A DNA stretch of 64,000 nucleotides, taken from contig NW_003314266.1 in the NCBI RefSeq assembly GCF_000143415.4, forward strand, positions 1,260,767 through 1,324,766, in the 5' to 3' direction. Below, one piece after another: positions 44,341 through 56,422 of the stretch; the stretch's first letter is position 1, and every line of letters begins with the position of its first letter. The position numbers and the translations under genes are program-made. The notes beneath the pieces are model-generated. The model made no database searches. It was given only the letters and a program-made list of their open reading frames with translations, and was not told where the DNA came from. This DNA comes from Selaginella moellendorffii (lineage: Eukaryota; Streptophyta; Lycopodiopsida; Selaginellales; Selaginellaceae).

Positions 44341-46187
44341 ATGATTATAAGCATGTTTATAATTTATAAACACAAAATTATTCTTATTGAAAATCAACCA
44401 TTAGATAGAATAAAAATGAATATACAAGAAAGGGTTTAAGAAAGTAAAAAAAATATATGTATATTTATAAATTATAAATACAACATTAATCTAAATGAAT
44501 AATAAGTGTTAAATGATAGAATATCCTAGAATATTTAAGCATATTCTAGACATATCCACTACCATCCCAGTCCAAACCAAAAATTAAAGTAATAAGATAT
44601 TTGATTATTTCTCATAATAAAATTTAAAACAATGTATTAATAATTCTTAAATTTCACATGTAGTGTATATATGATGAAATTTATTAAATGTTTCTTCCAT
44701 AGTTTTAGTGTTATATAGCACTCTTTATAACTCAAATCATGTTATTATTTACCTTTTGTACTTTCTTTGATTTTTATATAGAAATACTTAGTAAATTATA
44801 TAATAAATAACTTACCCACACATAACTTTGTTTTAAAAATTAAATTTGAAAACAATTTTATAATAATTTTGAATATTTTATGAAATCATTAGCTGTTTTA
44901 TATTCAACCCTAATAAATTTTATGCCACACATAACTCTTAATTTATATATTCTTTAATCTTCACAAACAATCATCATACAATGAGATTTTTTCCCCACTT
45001 TAAGTGGATATAAGCTTTTGAATAAGATTTCTTAGTTACTTTAATGGGATATATAAATACAACCCTCACTTTTCAACTTATAGGTTAAGTTCTTTAAGTT
45101 TGATTTTAACTTATTTCATAAGAATGTGACATAATCATATTTTATAACTTTATGTAAATATTGTTTTTATGATAAATAAAAAATATTTTAGCCTTTATCA
45201 CATACTACATAGTCTAATTACATTGTAAAATATATTACTATAAGAGGATTTTGTTAATGAACATGTTTCCTGTTTATTCTTTAGTTCTGAAGTTGTTGGA
45301 GCAATAATTCTTAAACTTATATTACATTTAAAACACAATTTGATTTTATTATAAATTAGAAAATTCATCAACAAGAATAGTCGTCACATATATTGTCATA
45401 TTTATAAAAATGTTTTTATGTGCCGTAAATTCCTTGCACATAATTGTATTGCAATTGTAATACTTGTTATCAAAATAAATTTCACTATGTATTAGTTGGA
45501 TATAATATCAAAGTTGTATAGTTGATGAGACTAACAACATTTAGCAGCTTCATATGGGTAATTTCTAAAATCTAAAAGCAACGGCTGGACATCCAAACTA
45601 CTATGGCGGGGTGATGTAATTAATATTCAAGTCTCTTCATAATTTGTATGGTCTTGACAATGATCTTGTATGTTATTGACTCCTTAATTACAAAATTCTG
45701 CTCATCATAATCAAGATTCTCACAAAGTTGTAATTTAATGTTAACTTAACTTGAAGATGAACAAAAGCTATTTCTGTCCTTTTCAATATCCAAACATAAA
45801 ACTAGGGAAAGCATCACAAAAGTTGACTTTATTATATATAATTTCTATTTCCAGCTAGCATTATTGTTTTATTCTAATGTGAATATATCCCATTAGGTAT
45901 AGCATTAAAAGTTTATATTGTCAAAGCTATCACTATAAATATTTTTTTGTTGTAATAATTGTCATAATTGAGAATTATAGATGATTTCTATAATTCGCAG
46001 AGAAACTATAATTCTACTACTATAATACTACAACGTCGCTCAGGTAGTCAAGAATCTCTAGTTGAGAATTATAGTTGATTTCTCTAGTGCTTTTAAACTT
46101 TTAACTATTCTTAATGTTTATGTTTGAGTGTATTATAGTTGAATTTGGATATTGATCTAACAAAAAAGCTAATAATATATTTATAAT
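44341..46187. repeat. AT-rich duplicated non-coding segment, unit 2
   Basis: It aligns with about 34330-36177. It keeps the sequence across the point where gypsy copy 2 is inserted in unit 1 (about 46180-46188, TTATAATGTGAAATAC). No coding frame is present. Confidence 0.85.
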
Positions 46188-47002
46188 GTGAAATACTTAG
46201 CTTTGGTTTGCCATTATTTTTATGATAATTGTGATTTTTTTAGTTCAATCAAATTAATATTACAAAAAAATTTAACTAAAATTTCAGCAAGCTTTAATAA
46301 AATCTAATAATTAGAAAGAACTTAACAACTGATACAATCTCGTTTAGTGCAGTTGAATTGTTCAAAATTTATCAAAGTAGGAGCAAATGTATGATAACAA
46401 GCAACAGTTCTTGCTCAGGGTCAAGGAAAAGGACTTTTTGGATGTGCCTTGCTATACTTAGTGTGGATTAGATGCTTTGGAAATCTTGTGGGCAATGGGG
46501 TGGTGATCCTCTATGACAACCATGCAGATATGTTTGTTAACTACAAGCAATTCAATTCTGCTGCTGTCCCCTCTAGAGACCAAGTTCAAGAAACTGGATG
46601 CCATTATATGATTACATGCTTGGCAAATGCAAGGGCCCTGCTCTAGCTCTAGGTCACAGCATTCTATGTTTCATACACATTAGCTACAATCATGCTCACA
46701 GGAGGAGTGAAAAACTAAGATTACAAAATGATTAGATTTAATTATTTTCTTGTATGTATATAAAAAATACATGTTTTTCTATTCATAAAATATGAAAATA
46801 AAATACAGAAATGTACATATCAATTAACCCAAAAACATTAGTTTATATATAGAAGAAAGATTCACTTAGTGGACCTATAAAACTTTATTTTTTACAGGTT
46901 TGTTAATGGAAATGTTTTATTTTAAACAATGTCATAATAATTTTAATAATATAATTTCAAATTAAAGCACGGTTTAGGGCTTATCGTGGAGATTTTAGGG
47001 CA
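46188..47002. other. Spacer upstream of the GON4-like gene
   Basis: A 65-codon frame at 46449-46646 has no recognised domain. The last 100-200 bp before 47003 should hold the promoter and leader of the GON4-like gene. TATATATA at about 46757 and other A/T runs occur, but no promoter can be assigned. Confidence 0.4.
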
Positions 47003-50000
47003 ATGGGGGGCGAGGCGCGAGGCGACCAGGATGAAGCGGAGGACGAGGACGAGGAAGACGATGTCGATTTTGATCCTTCGCTGCCAGGTATGGCGTCCGG
47101 TGTGGCCGCCAGTGAAGAAGAAGGATGTGTCGTGGTGGATCACGATAATGCGGATGACAAGGAGGAAGATCAGGGGTTTCTCGAGTTGGGAAGCGACGAG
47201 GAGGCGATTCTCGACTACCTGAGCGATGCCGAATGCTCGTCGCCGCACGAGGATGAACTCATGGGCAATGCGCTGGAGGCTCTTCCCGAGCTCCACAGCC
47301 CGGCTCACGAGGAGAACAAGTACGCGCTCGAGGGCGGGGTGGCATCTACCAGCGCCGAGGACGAAGAGACCGTGATGGATGCTATATCGAAGCGAACGCG
47401 AGCTCACTACTCGCTGGCGGACATGACAATGGATCAGCTGGAGACTTTCTTGCAAGAGTCGGACGAGGACGACTACTTCCACAATGTGGATGACGAGGAG
47501 GAATACCGGAAGTTCCTTGCGGCAGTGGCCCAGCCAGACGAGGGAGAAGGGACGCAGGTTGTCAAGGACGACGAAGATGAAGATGATGAGGACTTTGAGC
47601 TTGAGATCGAGGAGATGCTGGAGAGTGATACCGAGCAGTCTCAAAAGGATAAGCTTGTGGAAAGAAGGCCAGAAACGAGGGAGAAGAGACGCGAAAAGAT
47701 GCGAAACAAGGAGCGGCCTCTCGGTTTCACCAAGAACCCGCTAAGGCCGCTGGTTCCTTACCATGTTGTTTCTTCGGACGTGGCTGGGGAGAGCTCGAGC
47801 GCCCGGCGGCCCGAAAGCTGCTTCTCAGCCGCTCAGATCGGACAACTCCACTCCCTTATTCACGAGCATGTCCAGCTGCTGGTTCAAGTATTCTCGCTAT
47901 GCATATTGGAACCATCTCGGCAGCAAGTAGCGATCGATACCCATCGAATGCTGATGGAGCTTGTCAGCAGGCGAGACTCCGCTTCGTTTCGCAAGCTTCC
48001 GTTCCCGGACTTTTGTTTCCGTCCTCCTTTTATTCGCCCGTCTGTTGACGATCGACAGCTGGAAGAGCAGAGCATCACAGGAGTGAGAGTTTGGTGTCCT
48101 TTTATTGCTGGGCCAGTTCACTCGGTACTCTCTGTTGCTCCGCTTGATCACGTCAAAGAGTTTCTGGACGAAGTTGCAGTCGGTAAGTCGTTTCTGCAAA
48201 TTCAAAAATCGATTCTAACCTTTCTTATCGATCAGCTGTTCAGGAATTTAGGCAGCGGCACGTCCAAACAGGCGCCTCTAACACCCGTTGTGTTAGAGAG
48301 CCGTTGTTTCCACTCCCTGATAATTTGCAACCGAAAAACAGTCCAAGGCCTTCAAATCAGTCTCAAGTGAAGAAGTCCCTGGCGGCACTACTTGTCGAGA
48401 ACACTAAAAAGCAGGTTATTGCTCTAGTTCCTAAAGGCATTGTGGCAGCTGCTCAAAGGTTTCTTCCGTTCTTTAATCCTGCTCTGTATCCTCATAAGCC
48501 GCCACCTGCTGCAACGGCCAACCGTTTGCTCTTCACGGACGCAGAAGACGAGTTAGTGTTTTCTTGGTTGAAGTATTTGGTCGGACTAACAACTCTCTGT
48601 TTTTCTGTTTCAAGACTCCTTGCTATGGGGCTTATGGCTTTCAACACTGATTGGAATGCCATACAGCAACGTTTTCTTCCTACGAAGACCAATCACCAGG
48701 TCTGCTCATGTGCATTGTTTCCTTTTTAACTTAAAAAGATCTTACAGATTTTTGTAAGACAAAAAAATCGGAGCTCATCGAGAGCTCCAGAAAACTCTAT
48801 CAAGGTATGGTTTTCATTGATTAATAAAGGCAAGCTGATTTTTTTTCAGGCCGTTAGGAGGATGAAAAATTCTTCGCTAACAGTAGAAGAGAAAGAGACT
48901 ATCCAGGAGGTGAGGGTGGACTACCATCTTTCTTCATGGCATTGACGTAGTTTAATGCTTTAGGCCTTAAAATGTTTTAAGTACGACTGGAATAAGGTGT
49001 GGCAACATGCTGTTCCTCATCGCGATCCTGCTCTTTTGCCGCGCCAATGGCGAACAGCAATCGGGACGCAGAAGTCCTACAAAAGCGATGAAGCATCTAA
49101 AACCAAACGGCGGCTACATGAAGCGAGCAAGCGTCGAATGAGAGCGTTGCAAAAGAACGCAGCAGAATCGCAAGAGGTACTTTCTTCCATGTACATATTA
49201 AGCTTGTCTTGAATCTATCAAGGCTTTCAGGATGGAACGGATGCACTTGGGGAGGTTACTAACAGTGACGACGATGGTGGAGATTGCGATGACACTCATA
49301 TTCATCAAGCTTTTATATACGACTGGAGAGTGGATGCGAGAGTGATAGATAGTCCGGCAAGGCCGACACAAGGCCATTCTGGTGACGCAGCAGTGCATCC
49401 TTTACTGACAGGAACAGGGACTCCATCTGGTGGCTGCAGTTCGAGGAAGCGGTCCCGAGCACAGACCATCAGACTTGCTCCTGGACTTCCATCACTTAAT
49501 CTTCCCCCTCACGTAAGGGTGATATCTCGGTCAAGTATGCATTCGGATGCACAACCGGGAAATTCTCGAGCAGGCCAACATACAAACAGTATACATCCCC
49601 TTTTACTTCAGCCGACAGAGAAGCAGTTACCAGCTGCCATCAGGCCTTTTCCAAGCTACCCCCAACCGGCTTTCCATCCGTTTTTTGGAGCAAAGTCGTC
49701 TGGATCATCAGAAAGCGGAAGTGCGTCTCAGGCGATTAACGTTCATCCTCTTCTACGACAACCTCACGTACCACCAAGGACCAGAGATAAAAGTGGTGAG
49801 ATTCTCAACAACGATCTCAGCCAGGGAAAACAGTCGGGTGCTGGGATGGAGAAGGTTGACAGCTGCTTGGATAAGGAGAACAGCAAAGACATTTTCATGA
49901 ACCAGGAAGAACTTAGCGACGCGAAAGACGAGACTGAGGACTGCCGGGTGCAATTTGAATGCGAGGAAATGGGCGATTCGGACAAAGAGTGCTCCGAAGC

Positions 50001-50369
50001 TGTGGAAGAAAAGGTGCGTGTTATCTTTCAAGTTTAGTTTTCTCATGTGTTTTCATCCATGGTAAATGTAGCAGAAAGAAGAGATCGAGTTTGAGGTGGA
50101 AGATATTGACAGTGAATCTGAAAGCATGAGCGGACCAGCTCCAGCGAAAGAATCGTCGTCTTCTGCTGCTACGGATGTGGTGCATGAGGCCGCAGTTCCG
50201 AAACTTCATTTCTTAAGGCAATTTGGCAAAGACAATGGTAAGGCACTCTGATCATTACTTTCGCTGACGCTTTCTATGATGTGCAGAGATCGACACGACT
50301 GCTATGGAGGCGGCACATGTTTTAGCGGTGATCCACCAAAATGCTCCCGAATTCAGGAAACCTTTTTGA
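47003..50369 (+). CDS. GON4-like nuclear protein with SANT/Myb-like repeats (980 aa)
   Basis: Nine exons join in frame: 47003-48182, 48236-48551, 48615-48699, 48748-48804, 48850-48909, 48964-49176, 49231-50013, 50072-50237, 50287-50369. Residues 1-230 are very acidic. A conserved plant GON4L block follows (FSAAQIGQLHSLIHEHVQLL, then VFSLCILEPSRQQ). Around 494-527 a SANT/Myb-like segment reads EDELLAMGLMAFNTDWNAIQ and then QRFLPTKTNHQ; a second one at about 547-590 includes FKYDWNKVWQHAVPHRD and LLPRQWRTAIGTQKSYK. Exon 7 is Ser/Pro-rich, probably disordered. GON4L relatives act in chromatin-linked transcription control; the precise role in plants is unclear. A nuclear location is inferred. The last two exons are the least certain. 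Confidence 0.88.
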
Positions 50370-51589
50370 CGAGTAAGACGCGTCGACAGCTGTTCGTGTG
50401 CTCGGCATTAAGGTACTTCTCGCTTATGTACGACATTTTTTTAGAATGTATATATAGCTACTGAGCTCGAGAGACGTGTCTGTGATCGGTCTTACGCCGT
50501 ATACGCGGTTTGCAGGCAACATATGCCAAAATCTCTTGGCACGTCGTTTTACATTTCTGGTGCCAGTTTTCTAATATGTCTGTTTTCCGCCTCAGAAGAA
50601 GAAAAACTAGCGTCTGGAAGATTATGGACTTGGTTCTTCTACTTCTTCTTCGCCGTCGTCTTATCTTCCCGTCGTCTTCAACTTTTGTAAGCTTGGCAGT
50701 TTCTACCAGTAAAGGGATTGCATGTTACTAATACTGTGCATTCTGCTTACGTTTTTTCTCTATAAGACAATCGAAGTGTTCACACCTGTTGCGGTGATGG
50801 TATGCTTTCGTTCGCTTTGAACTAAACTGACAGGTTACTTGATCAAATGCAGCGCAGAGGCATTGCTTTTAACAAGGAGACCATTGTTATCGAATCTCCT
50901 GCAGCAAGTTCTTCCACACGACAGTTTTAAAGAAGGTGAATAAATGATTAAAAAATTGGATCTTATTTCTGCGTTTTTCACTTACGTTTCTAGAGATTCT
51001 GCTGGACCACTCTAGTGTTGAAGAAGTAAGTTGCCAAGTAAAACTGTCCATCTTGAGCACGTGATTGGTCGTATCGCTGCCGCTTGGCTAAGACAAGAAT
51101 GCGTCACTCTCAGTCTATCATCAGGTACAAGAGTTTCCAAATAATTTCTGCTTTTTATATCGTCGTTGATAGGTGTAAAAGCTCGGGAGTCGCAATCGCG
51201 AGATTAGAAAACATCCTTTTGCTCCCGAGAGAATTGAACACTTGACGGTATTCCTTTGTACGTGTCCCTCTTCGACGCTCTGCTGCTTTCCTGCGCGTGT
51301 TGTTGTTGATTGCTGCGTCTTCCTAGATAAAGAAACAAGATAGGAGATGAATTTGAGCCCATTAGTGTTGGGTCCTTCTCTCCGCTTCTTCCAGAGATTT
51401 CGATTTCGTGCATTTCTCTTTTGCATTTAATAGCGCACTGCTGAGATTCGCGCTGCTCTGTCTGAAAGCTCTAGAACAGATCAAAGATTTCCTGGAAGCG
51501 TGAGGAACTTGCTAGAACTAGAAAAGGAGCACTGGCTTGTGGCTTTTAGGCGGTCGTTTCTTCTCCAGCAAAAAATGCAGAGCTGAATC
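50370..51589. other. Spacer between GON4-like and bHLH genes
   Basis: Short frames of 60-100 codons are seen on both strands, none with a known domain or splice chain. It most likely holds the GON4-like 3' UTR and the promoter and long leader of the bHLH gene. The T/C-rich stretch at 51300-51420 is compatible with a 5' UTR. Confidence 0.4.
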
Positions 51590-52973
51590 ATGGATGCTCT
51601 TGGTCACAAGGCGTGCAATTTTGCGGACGTCGAATACTTTTGTCAGGTATGGCTGAATGGTTCTTGAAAAACAAGCGTGGTTTTCTTCTCTCTTTTTTCG
51701 CAGGAGCTGCCGCATTACAGCGATTGGGAATCAAATTCATTTCTTCCCTTGAATTTTCCGGATCCTTCCTCCGTTCCAACTCTTTGTCACAATTTGGCCA
51801 GTTCTCTTCCACATTGCAGCAGCAGCAGCAGCAGCAGCAGCCTTGTCTTGGCCAACCAGGAACTCTTGAGGTCTGAAGTTCCCAACGGTTTCCAGGATTT
51901 GGGATTTTTTGGTAGTTTTTTAACGACTATAGGCTCCGAGGCTAATCACTTCACAGGAGCCACTAGCAACCACTTGACAACGCCCTCTGGGACCTGTTGG
52001 AACGCATGCGCCGCACAGCTCCCTTATGAAACGGCGAGCAGCTCAATCTCATCTGAAGGACTTGTTCTAGATCCGGATTCTTCCGATGGCAACTTACCAA
52101 GACAACGTGAAGCAGCCGGTGAAGCTGACGATTCGTATAAGAAGCTGTCAACAAATGCAGAAGAACAGGCTGTAAGCAGTGTCCTCGAAAGCAAAGACGT
52201 CTTAGATGGCGGCGCCGCCGAGTTTACCGAAAGGGACAATACCGGGTACAAGACAACAGGATTCCACGGAGGGAAGAGAGGACTACCCGCGAAGAACCTC
52301 ATGGCGGAACGAAGACGGAGGAAGAAACTCAACGATAGGCTCTACACACTCCGCTCGATTGTTCCCAAGATCAGCAAGGTAAAGTCAGTCAGCCTTTCGT
52401 TTTCCTTTCATTTTCTCAGTTTCGTGGGTGTAACAGATGGATCGGACCTCAATCCTGGGGGATGCCATTGACTATCTGAAGGAACTGCAGCAGAGAATAG
52501 AGACCGTCTACACCGATCTCCAAAGTCCCGTTATGAGCTTTGCAAGCAAGCAGAAGCTTTTGTTCGAGGAAGAGCTTCAAACCAGCGTGACGTTTCCAAT
52601 GGAGGTAAGCAAACTTTTTTTTTTTCCATGGATTTATAGTGTTGGGAACCCCAGGTTGACGTTCAGACGAGCGGTGCCAATGCTATAAGCATACACATGT
52701 TTTGCGAGCAACGGCCTGGTCTGTTGCTGTCCACAATGCGCGCTCTCGATGGACTGGGAGTCGACGTGCAAGAGGCCGACATCAAGTTCACGAATGGCTT
52801 CCAACTGGAAATTTATGCCGAGGTGATGAAACCGCAACTTTTCTAATACTATCGTTTCTGATGTTCTCTCTTCTGGCTTGCAGCAATCAACGAAAAAACT
52901 AGCTAGCCCCGAAGAGATCAAAGCTGTGCTAATGCACACTGCGGGCTACTTCAATCCAGTGATGCCGTGCTAG
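51590..52973 (+). CDS. ICE1/SCREAM-type bHLH transcription factor (385 aa)
   Basis: Five exons (51590-51646, 51704-52378, 52437-52604, 52655-52822, 52884-52973) join in frame. The bHLH spans residues ~215-270. The basic part and helix 1 read [18 protein letters not shown], and helix 2 reads [17 protein letters not shown], essentially the class IIIb signature of Arabidopsis ICE1 and SCRM2. The C-terminal ACT-like dimerisation domain ([20 protein letters not shown]) fits the same family. In angiosperms these factors pair with SPCH/MUTE/FAMA in stomatal development and act in cold response; that is family knowledge, not shown here. A (CAG)n tract at about 51816-51842 encodes a run of serines. 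The intron after helix 1 lies at the usual place. Confidence 0.95.
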
Positions 52974-53146
52974 CTTTGCACTTCTAACATATAAAACCAA
53001 AACCCAAGGTAACATCTCAATACAATTCTAATGCTTGTTATTCTAGTTTACTAGAGCTCGAAATCTAGCAAGCAAGCAAGCAAGAAAGTATTCAAGTTTC
53101 GAAGCTTTCTTTCTCGAAAAGCTTTGCAAACTTTCTTCTCCATCAC

Positions 53147-54397
53147 TCAGAGCTCGGAGCACGTCGCTGGCGCAAACGAGATGGTGGAACCCGGGTTGTC
53201 GAAAAGAATGTGATAGTGGCGTTGCATCAGACTGCCAATGACGCTCACATCTCCCGGATCGCGCATCGCAATGGCCACACAAACCCAGCCGGATCCATTC
53301 GACAAGATGTAGTTCTTTTGGCTGAGAACCATCCGCGCGCTCTCAAAGTGGAGCTCCATGAATGGAAACTTGTAGCTTGGTGTAGCACAGCTCCAAGTTA
53401 AACATGTTGCCCCAAGTTCTAGGCAGCGAGGCCTGAGGATAGAAGGCATTCTGGATGCGCCTGGTAATGGAGATCGGTGAGAAGAGTGGCCGAGTCGAAC
53501 ATCACGGCATGGCCACCATTCCTCCCCGAGCTCACAGCGCCAGAGTCGTTTCGAGCGATGGCGATGACGCTGGATCCAACCGTGATCGCGCGGAGCTCGG
53601 CGAAGTAGTAGCGGCCATGGCCGGGACTCGACAGCATTGGAAACCTGTGGACGCCCTCGCCGTGGATGCGAGCACGGCCCAGGAAGAGCACTCTGGAGCC
53701 CGCGTTCTTGGACGAGAGACAGTAGGAGAACTTGTTCTCCGTGATCTCGGAGTAGTACGAGTGGCGGGAATCGGTGAGCTGCGACACCAGCGAGAGCGCG
53801 CCTCGCCCCAGCCCGATCACTCCCGAGAGACCTTCGGTTTTTTCTCTCGCAGCCAAAGAGGGTGTCGGGGACGGGGATCCTTTCCGTCCAGCGACCTCTG
53901 GCGTAAACGAGGGTGACGGTCTCGGGCCACCGCGCCCGGCGTGGCCGATCGCGCTGGAGGGATAGTAGATGCAAGTGTTGCTGCCATCGCAGCTATGAGA
54001 AGGCGCGAGGCGGCAGCGCGAGTCACTGCAGCTTACGTTCTTGAAGCTGGAAGATCTTTCCTCGACTTAGTCGTAAGGGCCGCAGCGCGCCCACACGAGA
54101 TCCAGCGATCGCTAGGATCTCTTGATCGGGCGTTCCGAGGTGGAAGATCGTCCACCAGCTTTCGTCCCAGGTGGACAGGGAGAAATTGGCAGGGCGCGAA
54201 CTCGAGGAGGAGGATGATGATGATGATGATGATCCGGACAAGAACTTGACGCGCGAGTGGCTGCTCTAGATGGACGATGCCAATTCCCGAGAGGGTCGCT
54301 TGCTTAGCTCGACTCGGATGCCTTCGATCGAGTCTGGGCGAGCAGCAGCAACGAGGAGGAGTGCTGTGAAAGTGATCGTCAAAACAGGGGACACCAT
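53147..54397 (-). pseudogene. Dead A1 aspartic protease
   Basis: Minus-strand homology to nepenthesin-type proteases runs from a signal peptide (MVSPVLTITFTALLLVAAA, ATG at 54397) to a typical C-terminus (ISFAPATCSEL, stop at 53147-53149). It is split over three frames. There is an in-frame stop at about 54270. The pieces LGTPDQEILAI and LDLVWARCGPYD lie in different frames near 54100. A one-base shift occurs in the A-run near 53836, and another shift near 53460. The first catalytic DTG is not readable, and the second motif reads DSAT instead of DSGT. No splice signals rescue these breaks. Intact relatives include the gene at 13024. Confidence 0.85.
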
Positions 54398-54745
54398 TTG
54401 GGATGTGTTCTTGGATCCGGAGAGCTCTTCCAAGCGAGATCGATGATCAAAATTCTCGACTTCTACGCGCAATTTCCTTGATATATATCATGGATTCGTC
54501 GTGTGATCATGCCAAGAGTATGCATTCTCTAAGGACAACGCATTTTTGCCTTGAGTTGCAAAGATCCCGCATCCACAGCGATCAAGGATGATCTCGTTTG
54601 TTCCTCTGCTGTGAGATCGATTCTAGGAATCCGCAGTGGCCTCCAATCCAGGAATTTCTTTCCCGCTCTAAAACCCTAGCTAGTGATTCGCGCCATCTCT
54701 CAAGCCCTAACCAGTGAGGGAGAAGGGGGAATATCCCCTTCTCCC
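54398..54745. other. Divergent spacer
   Basis: Between the dead protease (-) and the PPR gene (+). It probably holds the PPR promoter and leader. The PPR frame stays open upstream of its first ATG, back to 54683. Confidence 0.4.
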
Positions 54746-56422
54746 ATGAGCCTAGCTAGAAGGGCAAGATCGGTGGTCACTTCCTTCGTCTATACCCTAG
54801 GGTTCTCGGCGGCGATCGATCAGCTCCTGTGCGGGCGCGTCCAGGTCGACAAGGCCGATCTCCTCTACCTCATCAAGCAATGCGGCCACGAGCGCGCGCT
54901 GGGCAGCGGCCAGCGCCTCGCCGCCTACATCGATCGCGGCCTCTACCGCAGCGACCGGTACGTGCTCAATCTCCTGGTGGACATGTATGGCAAGTGCTGC
55001 CAGATCCGCGACGCGCGCCTCGTCTTCGATCGCATCGCGCCCAAGAACGAGTTCTCCTGGACCCAGATCGTCAAGGCGTATGCCCACAATGGGCATTTGC
55101 TCGAGGCCATACTGTTCTTCCGCAAGTCCCTCCTGGAAGGCATGGATCCCTCCGACTACGCTTGCAGCATCGTTATCGGCGTGTGCTGCAGCCTGGGATC
55201 GCTCCAGGATGGGCGATTCGTGCACGCGGTGGTGAGAGATCGAGGCTACGAATCCGATCCCCACGTCGCGGCGGGATTGATCCACATGTATAGCAGCTGT
55301 GGATGCATGGACGAGGCGAGCACGGCCTTCCGGAGGACGAACCACCGGGATCGATTCATCTACACGGCGATGATCGGTGGATTCGCGCAGGCCGGGCAGT
55401 GCCGCGAGGCGGTCGTCCTCTTCCGGGAGATGGATCTGGATGGGATCACCGGCGACAACATCACGTTCGTGAGCGCGATCGGGGCTTTCCAGGACTTGGG
55501 CGATCCGCGGCAGTGCCGGGCGATCCACGAGTGCGCTGCGCAGGCCGGGGTGGAGTCGGACTGCCTCGTCCAGACGGCGCTGCTCAACATGTACTCGCAG
55601 TGTGGATTCGCGGAGGAGGCGCTCCAGGTCTTCGGGGAGATGGCGGAGAGAGACAGGGTGGCGTGGAGCTCCACCATCGCGGCGTGCGCTCGCCACGGCT
55701 ATGGACGCCAGGCCATGGAGCTCTTCCGCCGGATGGAGCTCGAGGGGATCAAGCCCGACATCGTGGTCCTCTCCAGCCTCCTGGACGCGTGCTCCAGCGT
55801 CGAAGCGCTGGCCGAGGGGGCGATGATCCACGCCAGGATCATCGCCGGGGGCTTCCACCGCGACCGCATCCTCGACGCCGCCATCCTCAACATGTACGCC
55901 AAGTGTGGCAGCGCCGCCAGCGCCAGGCTCGCCTTCGACGAGCAGTCCCCCGACGATCCAGTCTCGTGGAACGTGATGATCGGGGCGTGCGCAAAGGCGG
56001 GCCTGGATCTCGAGGCGATCGAGAGCTACCGGCAGATGCAAGCGCTCGGGATAGATCCCACGCCCGTCACCTTCATCACTGTTCTAGCGGCGTGCAGCCA
56101 CTCCGGCTTCCTGGCCGAGGCCAGGATCCAGTTCCTGTCGATGATCCAGGACTTTGGGATCGCTCCCGACGTGGATTGCTACTGCTGCCTGGTGGATCTG
56201 CTGGCCAGGACGGGGGATCTGGAGGCCGGGGAGGAGCTCATGCTCAGCATGCCGTTTGAGCCGTTTGAGGCCGGGTGGACAAGCTTGCTGAGCGCTTGCG
56301 GCGTCCATGGCGATCGAGGCCGGGCCACGCGCATCGCTGGAGCTGGAGCGAGCATCGCCCCCGAGACGTCTGCGCATTACGTGCTCCTCTCCAACATGAA
56401 GAGGGAGGAAGAATGTCTATAA
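54746..56422 (+). CDS. Pentatricopeptide repeat protein, PLS class (558 aa)
   Basis: This single-exon frame has its first ATG at 54746; the frame is open upstream to 54683 without ATG. After an Arg/Ser-rich N-terminus (MSLARRARSVVTSFVY) that would suit organelle import, about 13 PPR units follow, with typical elements such as LVDMYGKCCQIRDARLVFDR, NMYSQCGFAEEALQVF and FITVLAACSHSGFLAEARIQ. The end (VDLLARTGDLEAGEELML, then PFEAGWTSLLSACGVHGD) is an E1-like region, and the protein stops soon after HYVLLSN, without E+ or DYW domain. PLS proteins of this type select RNA editing sites in plastids or mitochondria with a partner deaminase. The target is unknown. A decayed relative lies at 59040-59330. 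Confidence 0.9.
   Translation: MSLARRARSVVTSFVYTLGFSAAIDQLLCGRVQVDKADLLYLIKQCGHERALGSGQRLAAYIDRGLYRSDRYVLNLLVDMYGKCCQIRDARLVFDRIAPKNEFSWTQIVKAYAHNGHLLEAILFFRKSLLEGMDPSDYACSIVIGVCCSLGSLQDGRFVHAVVRDRGYESDPHVAAGLIHMYSSCGCMDEASTAFRRTNHRDRFIYTAMIGGFAQAGQCREAVVLFREMDLDGITGDNITFVSAIGAFQDLGDPRQCRAIHECAAQAGVESDCLVQTALLNMYSQCGFAEEALQVFGEMAERDRVAWSSTIAACARHGYGRQAMELFRRMELEGIKPDIVVLSSLLDACSSVEALAEGAMIHARIIAGGFHRDRILDAAILNMYAKCGSAASARLAFDEQSPDDPVSWNVMIGACAKAGLDLEAIESYRQMQALGIDPTPVTFITVLAACSHSGFLAEARIQFLSMIQDFGIAPDVDCYCCLVDLLARTGDLEAGEELMLSMPFEPFEAGWTSLLSACGVHGDRGRATRIAGAGASIAPETSAHYVLLSNMKREEECL

Noticed and set aside
46449-46646. Small 65-codon gene before the GON4-like gene
   Set aside because: No similarity I recognise and no conserved neighbours; may be a repeat leftover.
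46943-47644. 233-codon minus-strand frame over the GON4-like gene start
   Set aside because: It is the complement of the acidic repeat-like coding sequence; no support of its own.
54797-56041. 414-codon minus-strand frame inside the PPR gene
   Set aside because: Antisense shadow caused by high GC; the sense strand has unmistakable PPR motifs.
55303-56259. 318-codon plus-strand frame overlapping the PPR gene
   Set aside because: Out-of-frame reading, Gly/Arg-rich and of biased composition; not a second protein.
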